DNA from: Alkaliphilus pronyensis
GTDB taxonomy: Bacteria > Bacillota > Clostridia > Peptostreptococcales > Natronincolaceae
DNA: 64,000 nt
NCBI RefSeq assembly: GCF_009017275.1
Contig: NZ_WBZC01000012.1
Coordinates: 61,679 to 125,678 of the forward strand
Direction: 5' to 3'
The notes under the pieces are model-generated. The model saw only the letters and a list, made by a program, of their open reading frames with translations. It searched no databases and was not told the DNA's origin. The position numbers were made by a program, and so were the translations under genes. This document shows, in pieces, positions 33,590 to 42,156 of the stretch. Every line of letters starts with the position of its first letter. The stretch's first letter is position 1.

Positions 33590-34604
33590 TCATCTCCTCC
33601 CCCTCCTCAATGTCATGTGATTGGTTTTTCATCTGGCTAAAGTAAAAATCAAGAGCCTTTTCAATTGTTTTTTCAATAGCCTTCTTATCTTCATTTGGAT
33701 TAAAATACTTTGAAATGATTGTTGGTTCAAGCTTAAATGGTTTCACTTTACCAGTGCTTTTGAGCATATCACCACTGATAATCTTTTGGGCTGTATTCCA
33801 ATTAAGATTGCCTTCTTTCTCATGTTTCCTTAAAAGAGCAGCTTTTTTCATATCCACTTTAAAGGTATTTTCAGAAATAATGGCTTCCACCATCTCTTGA
33901 TTTTCCTGTGATAGATAGGAAAGATCAACTCCTGCTCGCATAGCAATTTTACCTTCATCGACTAAGTCTTTTAATGGAGCACTTAATTCGTTAATACGTA
34001 AGTATCTTGATATATTTCTTGGAGAAATACCGTATTCTTCACCAATATTTTGATCAGACCTTAACTTTTCGCCCATTGGGCGAAAAGTTGAATCAGCTGA
34101 CAAATCAGGAGCTTTCGATAGCTTTTCAATTTCATCTAGCAGATCATTTCTTACACCTTGTTTCTTCATGGCTGTATGTCTAGTAGCAATAACCGTGGCT
34201 CTTTCTGAGTAAGCTAAATCTGAAAAAGATCGTTGCATTAAATTTGTTTCAGTGACTATGAGTGTTGCTTCTTCTTCTGTAAGTCCTTCTTTAATAACTG
34301 TTGGAACTTCAGTTAATCCAGCTTCTTTAGCCGCATTAACTCTGTTATGGCCAGATAATATTTCATACTTATCATCCACTTTTCTTACTACAATAGGAAC
34401 AATCACACCGTAGTTTTTAATGCTCTCCACCATGTCATTAAACCGGTCCCCTTCATAAAGCTTGAATGGGTGATTTCTAAAAGGAATAAGATCATCCAGC
34501 TTTAAAGAGGTTGTGCCATCTTGTTTTTCAGATGGCACTTCACTGTGATCTTCACCAAATATTGAGGCAAAGGTTTCAACTTTTTTCATTTTTGTTTTAT
34601 CCAT
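33582..34604 (-). CDS. parB: ParB/Noc-family partition protein
   Basis: A 340-residue CTP-dependent DNA-binding partition protein. The N-terminal ParB domain is clear: LDDLIPFRNHPFKLYEG, IKNYGVIVPIVVRKVDDKYE, then ILSGHNRVNAAKEAGLTEVP and TLIVTETNLMQRSFSDL. A central helix-turn-helix is at EEYGISPRNISRYLRINEL. The C-terminus is acidic and may dimerise. With ParA it stabilises the excised circular ICE. Its start overlaps the parA stop, and its end overlaps the giant helicase start, so the three genes are coupled. Confidence 0.9.
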   Translation of the reverse strand: MDKTKMKKVETFASIFGEDHSEVPSEKQDGTTSLKLDDLIPFRNHPFKLYEGDRFNDMVESIKNYGVIVPIVVRKVDDKYEILSGHNRVNAAKEAGLTEVPTVIKEGLTEEEATLIVTETNLMQRSFSDLAYSERATVIATRHTAMKKQGVRNDLLDEIEKLSKAPDLSADSTFRPMGEKLRSDQNIGEEYGISPRNISRYLRINELSAPLKDLVDEGKIAMRAGVDLSYLSQENQEMVEAIISENTFKVDMKKAALLRKHEKEGNLNWNTAQKIISGDMLKSTGKVKPFKLEPTIISKYFNPNEDKKAIEKTIEKALDFYFSQMKNQSHDIEEGEEMIE

Positions 34605-35379
34605 TACTAATCAACTCCTTTACTAGTTCCTGATACGCAATAGCAGCTTTATTTGTTGGCATATAATCCACAATACATTTACTTTGAAGATTGGCTTCAC
34701 CTACTTTTACTGACTTAGGTATCCTAATATCAAACACTTTGATATGTTCACCATAAGCTTCATCCACCATTTCTATCATGTTCTTTGATAGATTGGTTCT
34801 TTCATCAAACATGGTTAGCAGAATACCTTCAAAAGTAATGCTTGGATTAATTCTGCGCTTTATCTTCATAATTGTTTGAAGTAATAACTCCAAACCTTTT
34901 ACAGATAGGTACTCAGGTGTTGCCGGAATCAATACGCTGTCACATGCAGCCAAAACGTTCAATGTCATCAAACCTAATGATGGGGCTGAATCCATAATGA
35001 TGTAGTCATAATCTGATCTAAGCTGTTCTGTGATTGTTTTTAGAACATATTCCCGACTCATTGTACTGACCAAGTTCATTTCAATAGCTGACATTTCAAT
35101 ACTACTTGGAATAACATCCACGCCATCCCTATTTAGTATGTAGCTCTCTTTAGACGGAAGATCATCTTCATTCATAACAGCCATCATCAGATGGTACAGT
35201 GTCGTATCCAAAGTTTCAGGTTTTACAATGCCAAAGCAATCAGTCATAGAAGCTTGGTTATCCGTATCGATTGCCAGTACCTTGTAACCCTCCTTTGCTA
35301 AGATCGTTGCTAAGTTCCTGCAAGTTGTGCTTTTTGCTACCCCACCTTTTTGAGATGCTACAGCTATAATTTTACTCAT
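34597..35379 (-). CDS. parA: ParA-family partition ATPase
   Basis: A 260-residue ATPase with the deviant Walker A KGGVAKSTT (residues 11-19), the Asp motif VLAIDTDNQASMTDCFG and IIMDSAPSLGLMTLNVL as Walker B/switch II. It is the typical small ParA of ICEs and plasmids, first gene of the leftward block, and faces an XRE regulator across a 168-base divergent promoter region. Confidence 0.93.
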   Translation of the reverse strand: MSKIIAVASQKGGVAKSTTCRNLATILAKEGYKVLAIDTDNQASMTDCFGIVKPETLDTTLYHLMMAVMNEDDLPSKESYILNRDGVDVIPSSIEMSAIEMNLVSTMSREYVLKTITEQLRSDYDYIIMDSAPSLGLMTLNVLAACDSVLIPATPEYLSVKGLELLLQTIMKIKRRINPSITFEGILLTMFDERTNLSKNMIEMVDEAYGEHIKVFDIRIPKSVKVGEANLQSKCIVDYMPTNKAAIAYQELVKELISNG

Positions 35380-35547
35380 TATTTTTATGCTCCTTCCTTG
35401 TATTCACTTTATAATGTGATAATACACTTTTAAATTAATCGCATCAAGGTATCGCTTATTTTGAATTACTTTTATGAAATCATTCGATGATTCAATTGCA
35501 GATATTCACTAATAGGTGTATTATTTAACTTAGGTAGGTGATAATTA
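35380..35547. promoter_or_regulatory. Divergent control region between parA and the XRE regulator
   Basis: This gap holds the promoters of both directions. TATTCACT occurs twice (35401-35408 and 35503-35510), ATAATACAC (35419-35427) has an inverted copy GTGTATTAT at 35516-35524, and AATCAT-TCG-ATGATT (35478-35492) is a perfect inverted repeat. The spacing suggests operators for the XRE protein next to it; this is inferred. Exact -35 and -10 boxes are ambiguous in the AT-rich DNA. Confidence 0.45.
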
Positions 35548-35763
35548 ATGAAATTAACGATGGGTGAAAAGATCCGTATTTTACTTAAAAGAAAGAACGT
35601 AACGATAATAGAGCTTAGCAAAAGACTCGGTACCACAAATCAAAACATGGCAAATAAATTCAAAAGAGATAACTTCTCTATGAATGAATTAGAAGCAATT
35701 GCTGAAGCTTTGGATTGTGAGTTTGAAGGGTATTTTGTTGATAAGGATGGGGATAAAATATAG
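35548..35763 (+). CDS. XRE-family transcriptional regulator
   Basis: A 71-residue helix-turn-helix protein of the Cro/CI type: MKLTMGEKIRILLKRKNVTI, then the recognition region LSKRLGTTNQNMANKFKRDN and LEAIAEALDCEFEGYF. It is little more than the DNA-binding domain. The ATG follows TAGGTGATAATTA. It is transcribed away from parA and probably controls the divergent promoters, and therefore transfer. Confidence 0.87.
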   Translation: MKLTMGEKIRILLKRKNVTIIELSKRLGTTNQNMANKFKRDNFSMNELEAIAEALDCEFEGYFVDKDGDKI

Positions 35764-35790
35764 CAAAATATATTATTAAGGACGGTGTAT

Positions 35791-36867
35791 ATGAGTTTAC
35801 TAGACGAATTTTATCAAAATGAATCTTCTACAAATAAGGAAACAATATGGGTATTTCTAATCTCATTAATAATTGGAGTTGTTTTTCTAGCTCTTTTTCT
35901 AATAAATATTGATAAACATACCTTACTAAGTAAGATAGGATCAATCTACATTATTGCAATGTTCTTTGTTTTAAGTTTTTTTACAATATCAATGTATTGG
36001 TTTACTAGAAAGAGCAATCACAATTTTCTGAAACCCATAAAGTACATTTTTGTTCTAATCTCATTATTTCTAATAGCAATAATTTTTTTACCCATGACTT
36101 TATTAGGATTAATATCAAATATCACTAAATTTGAAAACTTACCACAAAACTTATCGTTCTATTTGCTTTCTATTTCCATTACTTTAGGATTGAATTTTCT
36201 AATTTTTCCAGTAATACTTTCTGGAATATATGATATAGGTAATCATGTGTTTAATATTTATACACTCACAATAATTGCAACGTATTTTATCGATTTGATA
36301 CTTATAAAGCTGTTCGCATTCATTAGGTATAAGTATCAACAAAGAAGGGACAAAAAAAGTCCTCGTTTATATAAAATAGAAAAATTCTATTCTGAGACAA
36401 AAAAAGAACTGTACGTATTAAACTATGCCCTAATCTTCTTTACAAGCTTATTGTTATATGTGATTAAAAGACCTATCTCACTGCCTGAAGAAGTGTTTAA
36501 TACTCTCAATGAAGGTATAATCTATGCTTTCGCACTATTTATCACATATGATACTTTAAAAGACAAATGGAAAGATAATCTTAGTAAGAAAAGATTTAAT
36601 GAAGAACTTGTTTTCAATGTAATTTCTGATGACTTAAAAATTGTTTTAATTCAATTAAATAACGCTAAGTATACTCACAATTTCAATTCAAGAGTCGTTT
36701 TTACATACCCACTTACTAAAATTGACTTTCTATTAGCTAGATATTCTAAAAATAAGTTGTGTTCTGAAGTTTTGGAAGAGATAATTATTATTGGTACTAA
36801 TTTTTTGGATTTTAATGAAGTTGTAATGAGATGCGAAAAGATTATGCTTAAAATTAATGCACTTTAA
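35791..36867 (+). CDS. Multi-spanning membrane protein, unknown, at ICE right end
   Basis: About 358 residues from the ATG at 35791 (MSLLDEFYQN) after AAGGACGG. There are about six to eight membrane segments in the first 230 residues (WVFLISLIIGVVFLALFLI, IYIIAMFFVLSFFTISMYW, and so on), then a cytoplasmic C-terminal region (KRFNEELVFNVISDDLKIVL). I recognise no family. Codon use is very AT-rich. It is downstream of the XRE gene on the same strand and is followed by a strong terminator; a two-gene unit is likely. A surface-exclusion or immunity role would fit its place but is only speculation. Confidence 0.6.
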   Translation: MSLLDEFYQNESSTNKETIWVFLISLIIGVVFLALFLINIDKHTLLSKIGSIYIIAMFFVLSFFTISMYWFTRKSNHNFLKPIKYIFVLISLFLIAIIFLPMTLLGLISNITKFENLPQNLSFYLLSISITLGLNFLIFPVILSGIYDIGNHVFNIYTLTIIATYFIDLILIKLFAFIRYKYQQRRDKKSPRLYKIEKFYSETKKELYVLNYALIFFTSLLLYVIKRPISLPEEVFNTLNEGIIYAFALFITYDTLKDKWKDNLSKKRFNEELVFNVISDDLKIVLIQLNNAKYTHNFNSRVVFTYPLTKIDFLLARYSKNKLCSEVLEEIIIIGTNFLDFNEVVMRCEKIMLKINAL

Positions 36868-36901
36868 TAATCAACTTAAAATATTAAGATAAATAAGCAA
36901 T

Positions 36902-36945
36902 AAAAAATCCTGAATTCATTGTTTGTAATTCAGGATTTTTTTTTA
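36902..36945. terminator. Strong bidirectional terminator at ICE right end
   Basis: AAAAAATCCTGAATT and AATTCAGGATTTTTT form a perfect stem of about 15 bp around a 10-base loop, with a T run after it on the plus strand and another on the minus strand. It ends the membrane-protein transcript and may also stop transcripts coming from rlmD into the ICE. Confidence 0.88.
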
Positions 36946-37116
36946 CCTATTTTCCAATTTTAACTCTCACAAGCGACTACTGGTAGACGTGTTCCCACGT
37001 ACCAGGTCATATTGCGATTTTGATTTTAATACTATTTTTTTTGTCCTTTTGGTGGTAATTATCGCTGTTTTTACTGAAACTAAAGAAGTCATAAAAGTGC
37101 TTAAATTCCAGTAAAA
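36946..37116. other. ICE right-end non-coding DNA with a long imperfect hairpin
   Basis: No gene is seen here. An imperfect inverted repeat lies at 36980-37005: CTGGTAGACGTG, TTCC, CACGTACCAG, which pair as CTGGTACGTG with CACGTACCAG apart from a two-base bulge. It is close to the inferred attachment site at the rlmD 3' end and could be a recombinase arm site or a cis element. The crossover itself is probably within the last codons of rlmD. Confidence 0.45.
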
Positions 37117-38475
37117 TCAAGGGTTCTGGCGTTGTAGTTTTACCACCGTCTCCACATGCCCCGTATGTGGAAACATATCCACAGGCTGCACCTCTACAGC
37201 AATGTATCCCCTTTCATGTAAATATGCTATGTCTCTAGCAAGGGTGGCAGGGTTACAGGATACATATACTACTCGTTTTGGCTCCATGTTGACGATAGTG
37301 TCAAGCACAGCTTTTTCACAGCCTTTTCGTGGAGGGTCTACTACAACTACGTCTGCTTTAATGTCTTCTGCATATAGCTTAGGTACTATTTCCTCTGCCT
37401 CTCCTGTATAAAACTCTGCATTGCTTATATTATTAATTTCGGCGTTAGCTATGGCATTTTCTATTGCTGCCTCTAGTACCTCTACACCTATAACTTTTTT
37501 TGCCCTTTGCGCAAGAAATAAAGAAATTGTTCCTATACCGCAGTATATGTCGAAAACTGTTTCTACTCCTTTTAAGTCTGCATATTCCAGTGCTTTCTCG
37601 TATAGCACTTTGGTTTGAATGGGATTAACTTGGAAAAAGGACTTGGCAGAAATTTTAAACTTTAGTTCTCCTATATAATCCTCTATGGTGTCTTTACCAA
37701 ACAGAGTAATTGTTTCTTTTCCAAAGATAACGTTTGTGTTTTTATCATTGATATTCTGAACAACAGCCCTTAGACCTTTTACATTTTCTTTCAAAAGCTT
37801 AACTAGACTTTCTTTATGTGGTAATTCTCTACCATTGGTTATTATAACAACCATTACTTCTCCTGTTTGGTACCCCACCTTTGTAACTACGTGCCTAATT
37901 AAACCTTTTCTAGTTTTCTCATCATATACTGATATATTGTATTTATTTATAAATTCCTTAATAGCCTTTACCACAGTTTCATTAATTGGATGCTGAATAT
38001 GACAAGCTTCGGTATCTACAATTTGATGGCTACCCTTTTTGTAAAAGCCCATTATGGCTTTACCGTTAATTATTCCTACTGGAAACTGTGCTTTATTTCT
38101 ATATTGATAGGGGTTCTCCATACCTAGTGTAGCATTTACGTGAATATCAACTTTTCCTATCCTTTTTAAGGTTTCTTCTACTCTATTCCTTTTGATATCA
38201 AGTTGAGCCTGATAATCCATGTGCATTATTTGACAGCCTCCACATTCATCAGCTATAGAGCAAATGGGGTTAGTACGATTAGATGATGGTGAAAGGACTT
38301 TTAACAGTCTACCAACAGCATAGCTTTTCTTTACTATAACTGTTTTAATTTCAACTAGATCCCCTGGGATACCACCATCAACAAATATAGTGAATCCATC
38401 AACCCTACCTATTCCCTCTCCACTGTGGCCTATATCAATAATTTCTAGTTGGTATAATTTGTTTTTTTCTATCAT
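37117..38475 (-). CDS. rlmD: 23S rRNA (uracil-C5)-methyltransferase RlmD/RumA family
   Basis: A 452-residue enzyme that adds a methyl group from S-adenosylmethionine to C5 of a uracil in 23S rRNA. It has an N-terminal TRAM domain (IDIGHSGEGIGRVDGFTIF), an iron-sulfur Cys pattern (CSIADECGGC with a later Cys in EACH), the SAM site VFDIYCGIGTISLFLAQ, VVVDPPRKGC and the nucleophile/base region YVSCNPATLARD. Its 3' end (PHTGHVETVVKLQRQNP) lies at the ICE right end, so the last residues may have been changed by integration, though the protein looks full length. Confidence 0.9.
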   Translation of the reverse strand: MIEKNKLYQLEIIDIGHSGEGIGRVDGFTIFVDGGIPGDLVEIKTVIVKKSYAVGRLLKVLSPSSNRTNPICSIADECGGCQIMHMDYQAQLDIKRNRVEETLKRIGKVDIHVNATLGMENPYQYRNKAQFPVGIINGKAIMGFYKKGSHQIVDTEACHIQHPINETVVKAIKEFINKYNISVYDEKTRKGLIRHVVTKVGYQTGEVMVVIITNGRELPHKESLVKLLKENVKGLRAVVQNINDKNTNVIFGKETITLFGKDTIEDYIGELKFKISAKSFFQVNPIQTKVLYEKALEYADLKGVETVFDIYCGIGTISLFLAQRAKKVIGVEVLEAAIENAIANAEINNISNAEFYTGEAEEIVPKLYAEDIKADVVVVDPPRKGCEKAVLDTIVNMEPKRVVYVSCNPATLARDIAYLHERGYIAVEVQPVDMFPHTGHVETVVKLQRQNP

Positions 38476-38545
38476 TTTATGGCTCCTCTCAAGGATAAAT
38501 TTTCGTTAAATTTTAAATTTATCGAATTTTGTAGCTTGATTTTGG

Positions 38546-38574
38546 TTTACCTTGACTACTGATTATTCTATAAT
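38546..38574 (+). promoter_or_regulatory. Candidate promoter for the GerMN protein gene
   Basis: A perfect -10-like TATAAT at 38569-38574 is 17 bases after TTTACC (38546-38551). A TTGACT box also lies at 38552 but is only 11 bases away, too close. The start codon of the GerMN gene follows 39 bases after the -10. Confidence 0.45.
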
Positions 38575-38612
38575 AAATATATAGGCAAGGACAAGCTAGG
38601 GGGGAGTAAAAA

Positions 38613-39968
38613 ATGCGTTCCTTAAGAAATATTATCCTTTTACTTATTTTGTGTATAACTGCATCTGGTTTACCGCTGTATGTTGACTCAATGGATTATG
38701 AAAGCTTAACTGCTATTTCTTTTACTTCTGTAAATGATGAAAATATATCCTTTTCTTTAGATGTAATGCCTGTTTCTACATCTAACTATAGGGTTGACTT
38801 TTCTATTTCCACAAATGGCCAACCTGTACCGATATCATTTAATTCTAAGGATCCAGTTACGATTGATTTTTACTTAGGATCAAAGGAAGTAATGACTACA
38901 CCTATCAATGAGCTAACTAAACAGCAAATACCTATAGAAACCACTATATTAAAGGATGCTCCATTAAACATATCCTTTGATTTAGACCAGAAAACCCTTA
39001 ATCTACCCAATGGGGATTATCAGTTAGTAATAGTCCCAAACATTAAGGACCTTGAAAGCATAAGAATAGAAGATGAAGCTACTTATTATACTACCTCAAT
39101 ATCATTTTTCAGTAGCTTTGAATACTTACCTTCACTGAACTCTATAGATAATAATAAGACGGCTTTAAAGCTATACTTCTCTGATAAGGATTATAATCAC
39201 ATGATTCCTATAACTAGAGTTATACCCTATACCTCAACACCATTAAGATCGACACTAGATAATTTGCAGCTAGGGGCGGATCCTAATCTTGGTATATCTA
39301 CTGATTCTCCAATTCCTAAGGGGGCTGGGCTTAGCTTGAATAATAGAACAGCAAATGTTTACTTATATGGTGATTTAGCTACATATGAATCTAACTCAAG
39401 TAATGCAGCTGTTGCATATGAGAGCTTTGTTAATTCACTTTGTGGGATTAATGAAGTGGATGAGGTTCAGTTTTATTTTAACAATAAAATAGTACCTGAT
39501 GGATTTCATGGTCGTGTGATGGATGAACCCCATACACCCTTAAGGGGACCAAGACTTTACGCTGGTGTTATAACTGAAACCAACAGAATGCTACTAGCTC
39601 CTATTGCTTCAGTCAGCACCAACACATCAATATCTGCAATTTTTAACATGCTAAAATACACTGATAATATAAGTATGTATAGCTATTATCTACAGCCTCC
39701 AGTACCTGAGGAAGTCACTTTAGAATATTATAGTATTAACGATGGAAAGCTTACTTTAGCTTTAAACGATGCATTTTTAAATATTTACAAAGATGATAGT
39801 ACTCAACAATCCTTTATGATTGATGCATTACTTTTTACCCTTACCTCATTAGATTCTGTTGATTCTGTTGAGTTTAAGGTGAATAATAAAACTATTAAGA
39901 CTTTAAATGGAATTGAAATTCCCGATAATACAAAGGAATTATTCATTAACCCTGAAAAGCAATACTAA
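38613..39968 (+). CDS. Secreted protein with two GerMN domains
   Basis: A 451-residue exported protein starting with a signal peptide (MRSLRNIILLLILCITASG). The first third is a beta-rich domain of unknown type. Two GerMN repeats follow: the first at about residues 185-305 (LKLYFSDKD, TRVIPYTSTPLRSTLDNLQLG, VYLYGDLATYE), the second at about 315-440 (LAPIASVSTNTSISAIFNML, LTLALNDAFLNIY). GerMN domains occur in spore germination and cell-envelope proteins, so a role at the spore or cell surface is likely. The ATG follows AGGGGGGAG. Divergent from rlmD. Confidence 0.8.
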   Translation: MRSLRNIILLLILCITASGLPLYVDSMDYESLTAISFTSVNDENISFSLDVMPVSTSNYRVDFSISTNGQPVPISFNSKDPVTIDFYLGSKEVMTTPINELTKQQIPIETTILKDAPLNISFDLDQKTLNLPNGDYQLVIVPNIKDLESIRIEDEATYYTTSISFFSSFEYLPSLNSIDNNKTALKLYFSDKDYNHMIPITRVIPYTSTPLRSTLDNLQLGADPNLGISTDSPIPKGAGLSLNNRTANVYLYGDLATYESNSSNAAVAYESFVNSLCGINEVDEVQFYFNNKIVPDGFHGRVMDEPHTPLRGPRLYAGVITETNRMLLAPIASVSTNTSISAIFNMLKYTDNISMYSYYLQPPVPEEVTLEYYSINDGKLTLALNDAFLNIYKDDSTQQSFMIDALLFTLTSLDSVDSVEFKVNNKTIKTLNGIEIPDNTKELFINPEKQY

Positions 39969-39983
39969 AATATAATCTAATCA

Positions 39984-40910
39984 CTAATGGGTCTGTAGTA
40001 TTTCAGTCTGGTTTTCTTTTTCCATTACTATTTTTTCAAAGCTCACAATGCTTTTTAAATATGTCTTTGGGGGTGCTCCAAACATTTTTTTAAAGGCTCT
40101 TATGAAGTTTGAGTAATCATTAAACCCACTTTCACTACAGGCTTCACCTGTTGATTTACCTTCTTTAATTAAGGATTTAGCCTTTATTAATCTTTTTTGT
40201 AATATATAATTATATAGGGTATAGCCAGTTTGCCTTTTAAACTTATGCATTAGATAGTGCTTGTTAAGGAAAAACTGTGCCGCCAACTTATCTATTGATA
40301 GGTCGTCAGCTATGTTTTCATTAATATAGCTTATTATGTTTGAAATGCTTTCATCGTAGGTTAAATCCTCATTTATACTTAGCTGGTAATTGGTTATTCC
40401 TAAAAAAGCTCTATTGATATTTATAATAAGCTGTAAAAATAAAGAGTTACTCAATAGCTTGCTGCCAAAGCTATTGCAATTACATTCCTTTTCCAGCTCC
40501 AATAGAAGATTTTCAATATATGTCTTTTGAGAGGGGCCTAGTCTTAATAAATTTAGGTTTTTATTATTGGCAATATTAAAGCATGTCTCAAGCATGCAAT
40601 TTTCGCTATTATGTTGTTTTAAAAAGCTTGGGTTTATCCAAAACACAATCCTCTCATAGCTTTCACTGATATCAATTATTGGCTTATGGAGTTCACTACT
40701 ATTTACCAGTAGTATATCCCATGGCTTTAATCTATAGGATTTTCCTTCTATCAAATATGTAACATCGCCAGAAATGAAGACTATTATTTTGGCAAAGTCA
40801 TGATAATGGAACTCTAGCTCTAGGTTAATTTGATCCTTAATATGAAAAAGGGCAAAATCCTTCTCTAAATATCCTCTTTTTATATTGGTATTGTCCCTCT
40901 TATTTTCCAC
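39984..40910 (-). CDS. AraC-family transcriptional regulator with cupin domain
   Basis: A 308-residue regulator. The N-terminal half is an AraC-type cupin (FHYHDFAKIIVFISGDVTYLIEGKSY, with the metal or ligand-binding His pair). The C-terminal 100 residues are two helix-turn-helices: LSIDKLAAQFFLNKHYLMHK and TGEACSESGFNDYSNFIRAF, followed by MFGAPPKTYLK. It begins at a GTG after GGTGGGGATAAG. The ligand is not evident. It is transcribed with no close partner; the aldo/keto reductase lies 190 bases upstream on the same strand, with a terminator between them. Confidence 0.87.
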   Translation of the reverse strand: MENKRDNTNIKRGYLEKDFALFHIKDQINLELEFHYHDFAKIIVFISGDVTYLIEGKSYRLKPWDILLVNSSELHKPIIDISESYERIVFWINPSFLKQHNSENCMLETCFNIANNKNLNLLRLGPSQKTYIENLLLELEKECNCNSFGSKLLSNSLFLQLIININRAFLGITNYQLSINEDLTYDESISNIISYINENIADDLSIDKLAAQFFLNKHYLMHKFKRQTGYTLYNYILQKRLIKAKSLIKEGKSTGEACSESGFNDYSNFIRAFKKMFGAPPKTYLKSIVSFEKIVMEKENQTEILQTH

Positions 40911-40996
40911 CTTATCCCCACCTTATCTTAGGATAATAATATAAAAAGTGAGGATTTTTTGCAATATTATTATGGGAATTTTAGATAAACCTTGTA

Positions 40997-41027
40997 TAAA
41001 AAAAAGCAGGAGCACCATTGTGCTCCC
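40997..41027 (-). terminator. Terminator after the aldo/keto reductase gene
   Basis: GGAGCAC and GTGCTCC form a perfect 7-bp stem with a CATT loop (41009-41026), followed leftward by TGCTTTTTTTT. It lies 75 bases after the reductase stop. Confidence 0.85.
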
Positions 41028-41103
41028 AAATAGAATCAGTTAACCCATTGCCTTATTTGAAACTATTAGTGATTATATACCATGTTTTTATTTTTTATAC
41101 TAG

Positions 41104-42123
41104 CTAATAGTTTTTTCCTTCTAGTTTATTTGCAACATCCTTCAGCATTTTTCTTATAGGTAGGTCATATGGACATCTTGGTTCACAGGTGCCACATTCA
41201 ATACAATTGGAAGCTATTTTAGGTAGCCCACTGTACCTTTCTAATGCCCAATCCTTAAGCTCATATCTGGTATAATAGCCCTCCATTATGAACTGGGCAG
41301 GTATATCTATTCCTTGGGGACAGGGATGACAATAGCCACATCTTCTACAGAAGCTTGTTCCTAACTCATCCTGTATCTCCTTTAGTTCTTTCCTTTCTTC
41401 TTCTGTCAAAGGTCTAAAGCTTTTTCCCACACTGCTGTTCTCAATAACCTGTTCCTTTGTATCCATTCCTGGTATTATAACACTTATATGGGGGTTTTCT
41501 AAAATATATCTTAATGCCAATTCTCCCTTATGTAATGCCCCTCCTGCTAAAGGCTTCATTATAATTACTCCAATGCTTCTGTCATAGGCCCTTTTGAATA
41601 GCTGTACTCCCTGCTGCTCTACAATATTGTAGGGAAATTGTATGGTTGAAAAATAGTCGGTTTCTATAGCCATTTCCAGCATTTCTTTGCTGTGGCTGGT
41701 TATACCTATTTCTTTAATAAGTCCCTTGTCTTGGGCTTCCTTTAGGGCTCTATAGGCTCCATCCTCTGACATGATCTGTTGATACTGCTGTTGGGTTTTT
41801 ACAAGATGAAGCTGATATAGGTCTATCCATTGACACCTAAGGTTGTTTAAGCTTATTTCAATGTCTTTTTTCATGGAATCATAGTCTCGTGCAGTAGATT
41901 TAGTAGCAATAATTAAATTTTCACGAATTCCTTGTATGCTTTTTCCTATGAGTTCTTCACTTTTTCCATATGCCCTAGCGGTATCTATAAAATTAATTTC
42001 TTCCTTAGCTGCTAATCTTACAATATCAATTGCTTCCTTTTCATCAAGTCTTTGGAGAGGTATTCCCCCAAATCCAATAACTCCAACACTAAAGTTACTT
42101 CTACCTAGCCTTCGTTGTTCCAT
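41104..42123 (-). CDS. Aldo/keto reductase with C-terminal 4Fe-4S domain
   Basis: A 339-residue oxidoreductase. The N-terminal TIM barrel of the aldo/keto reductase family shows GFGGIPLQ, the catalytic-region FIDTARAYGKSEELIG (Asp, Tyr), LYQLHLVK with a His, and ITSHSKEML. The C-terminal part has a ferredoxin-like Cys pattern: CRRCGYCHPCPQGIDIP and CIECGTCEPRCPYDLP. Such proteins are common in anaerobic Clostridia; the physiological substrate is unknown. The ATG follows GGAGGAGAAT. Confidence 0.9.
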   Translation of the reverse strand: MEQRRLGRSNFSVGVIGFGGIPLQRLDEKEAIDIVRLAAKEEINFIDTARAYGKSEELIGKSIQGIRENLIIATKSTARDYDSMKKDIEISLNNLRCQWIDLYQLHLVKTQQQYQQIMSEDGAYRALKEAQDKGLIKEIGITSHSKEMLEMAIETDYFSTIQFPYNIVEQQGVQLFKRAYDRSIGVIIMKPLAGGALHKGELALRYILENPHISVIIPGMDTKEQVIENSSVGKSFRPLTEEERKELKEIQDELGTSFCRRCGYCHPCPQGIDIPAQFIMEGYYTRYELKDWALERYSGLPKIASNCIECGTCEPRCPYDLPIRKMLKDVANKLEGKNY

Positions 42124-42156
42124 ATATTCTCCTCCTCTGCTACTTTCTTTTATTGC

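Larger units (their letters stand above)
1..37150. mobile_element. Integrative and conjugative element, partial (left end outside window)
   Basis: The segment carries the parts expected of a self-transmissible element: a MOB-type relaxase and MobC, a VirD4 coupling protein, VirB4, VirB6/TrbL-like, VirB2-like and VirB1-like mating-pore proteins, ParA/ParB, a Toprim primase-like protein and RadC. Nearly all genes run leftward as one long, tightly packed block. The right limit is inferred: ICE genes stop at about 36,950 and rlmD, a 23S rRNA uracil methyltransferase gene, begins at its 3' end at 37,117. Insertion of ICEs at the 3' end of rumA/rlmD-type genes is known from streptococci. No integrase or excisionase is in the window; it should lie left of position 1. 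The exact right boundary, near 37,117-37,160, cannot be fixed without the left end or an empty site. Confidence 0.88.
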
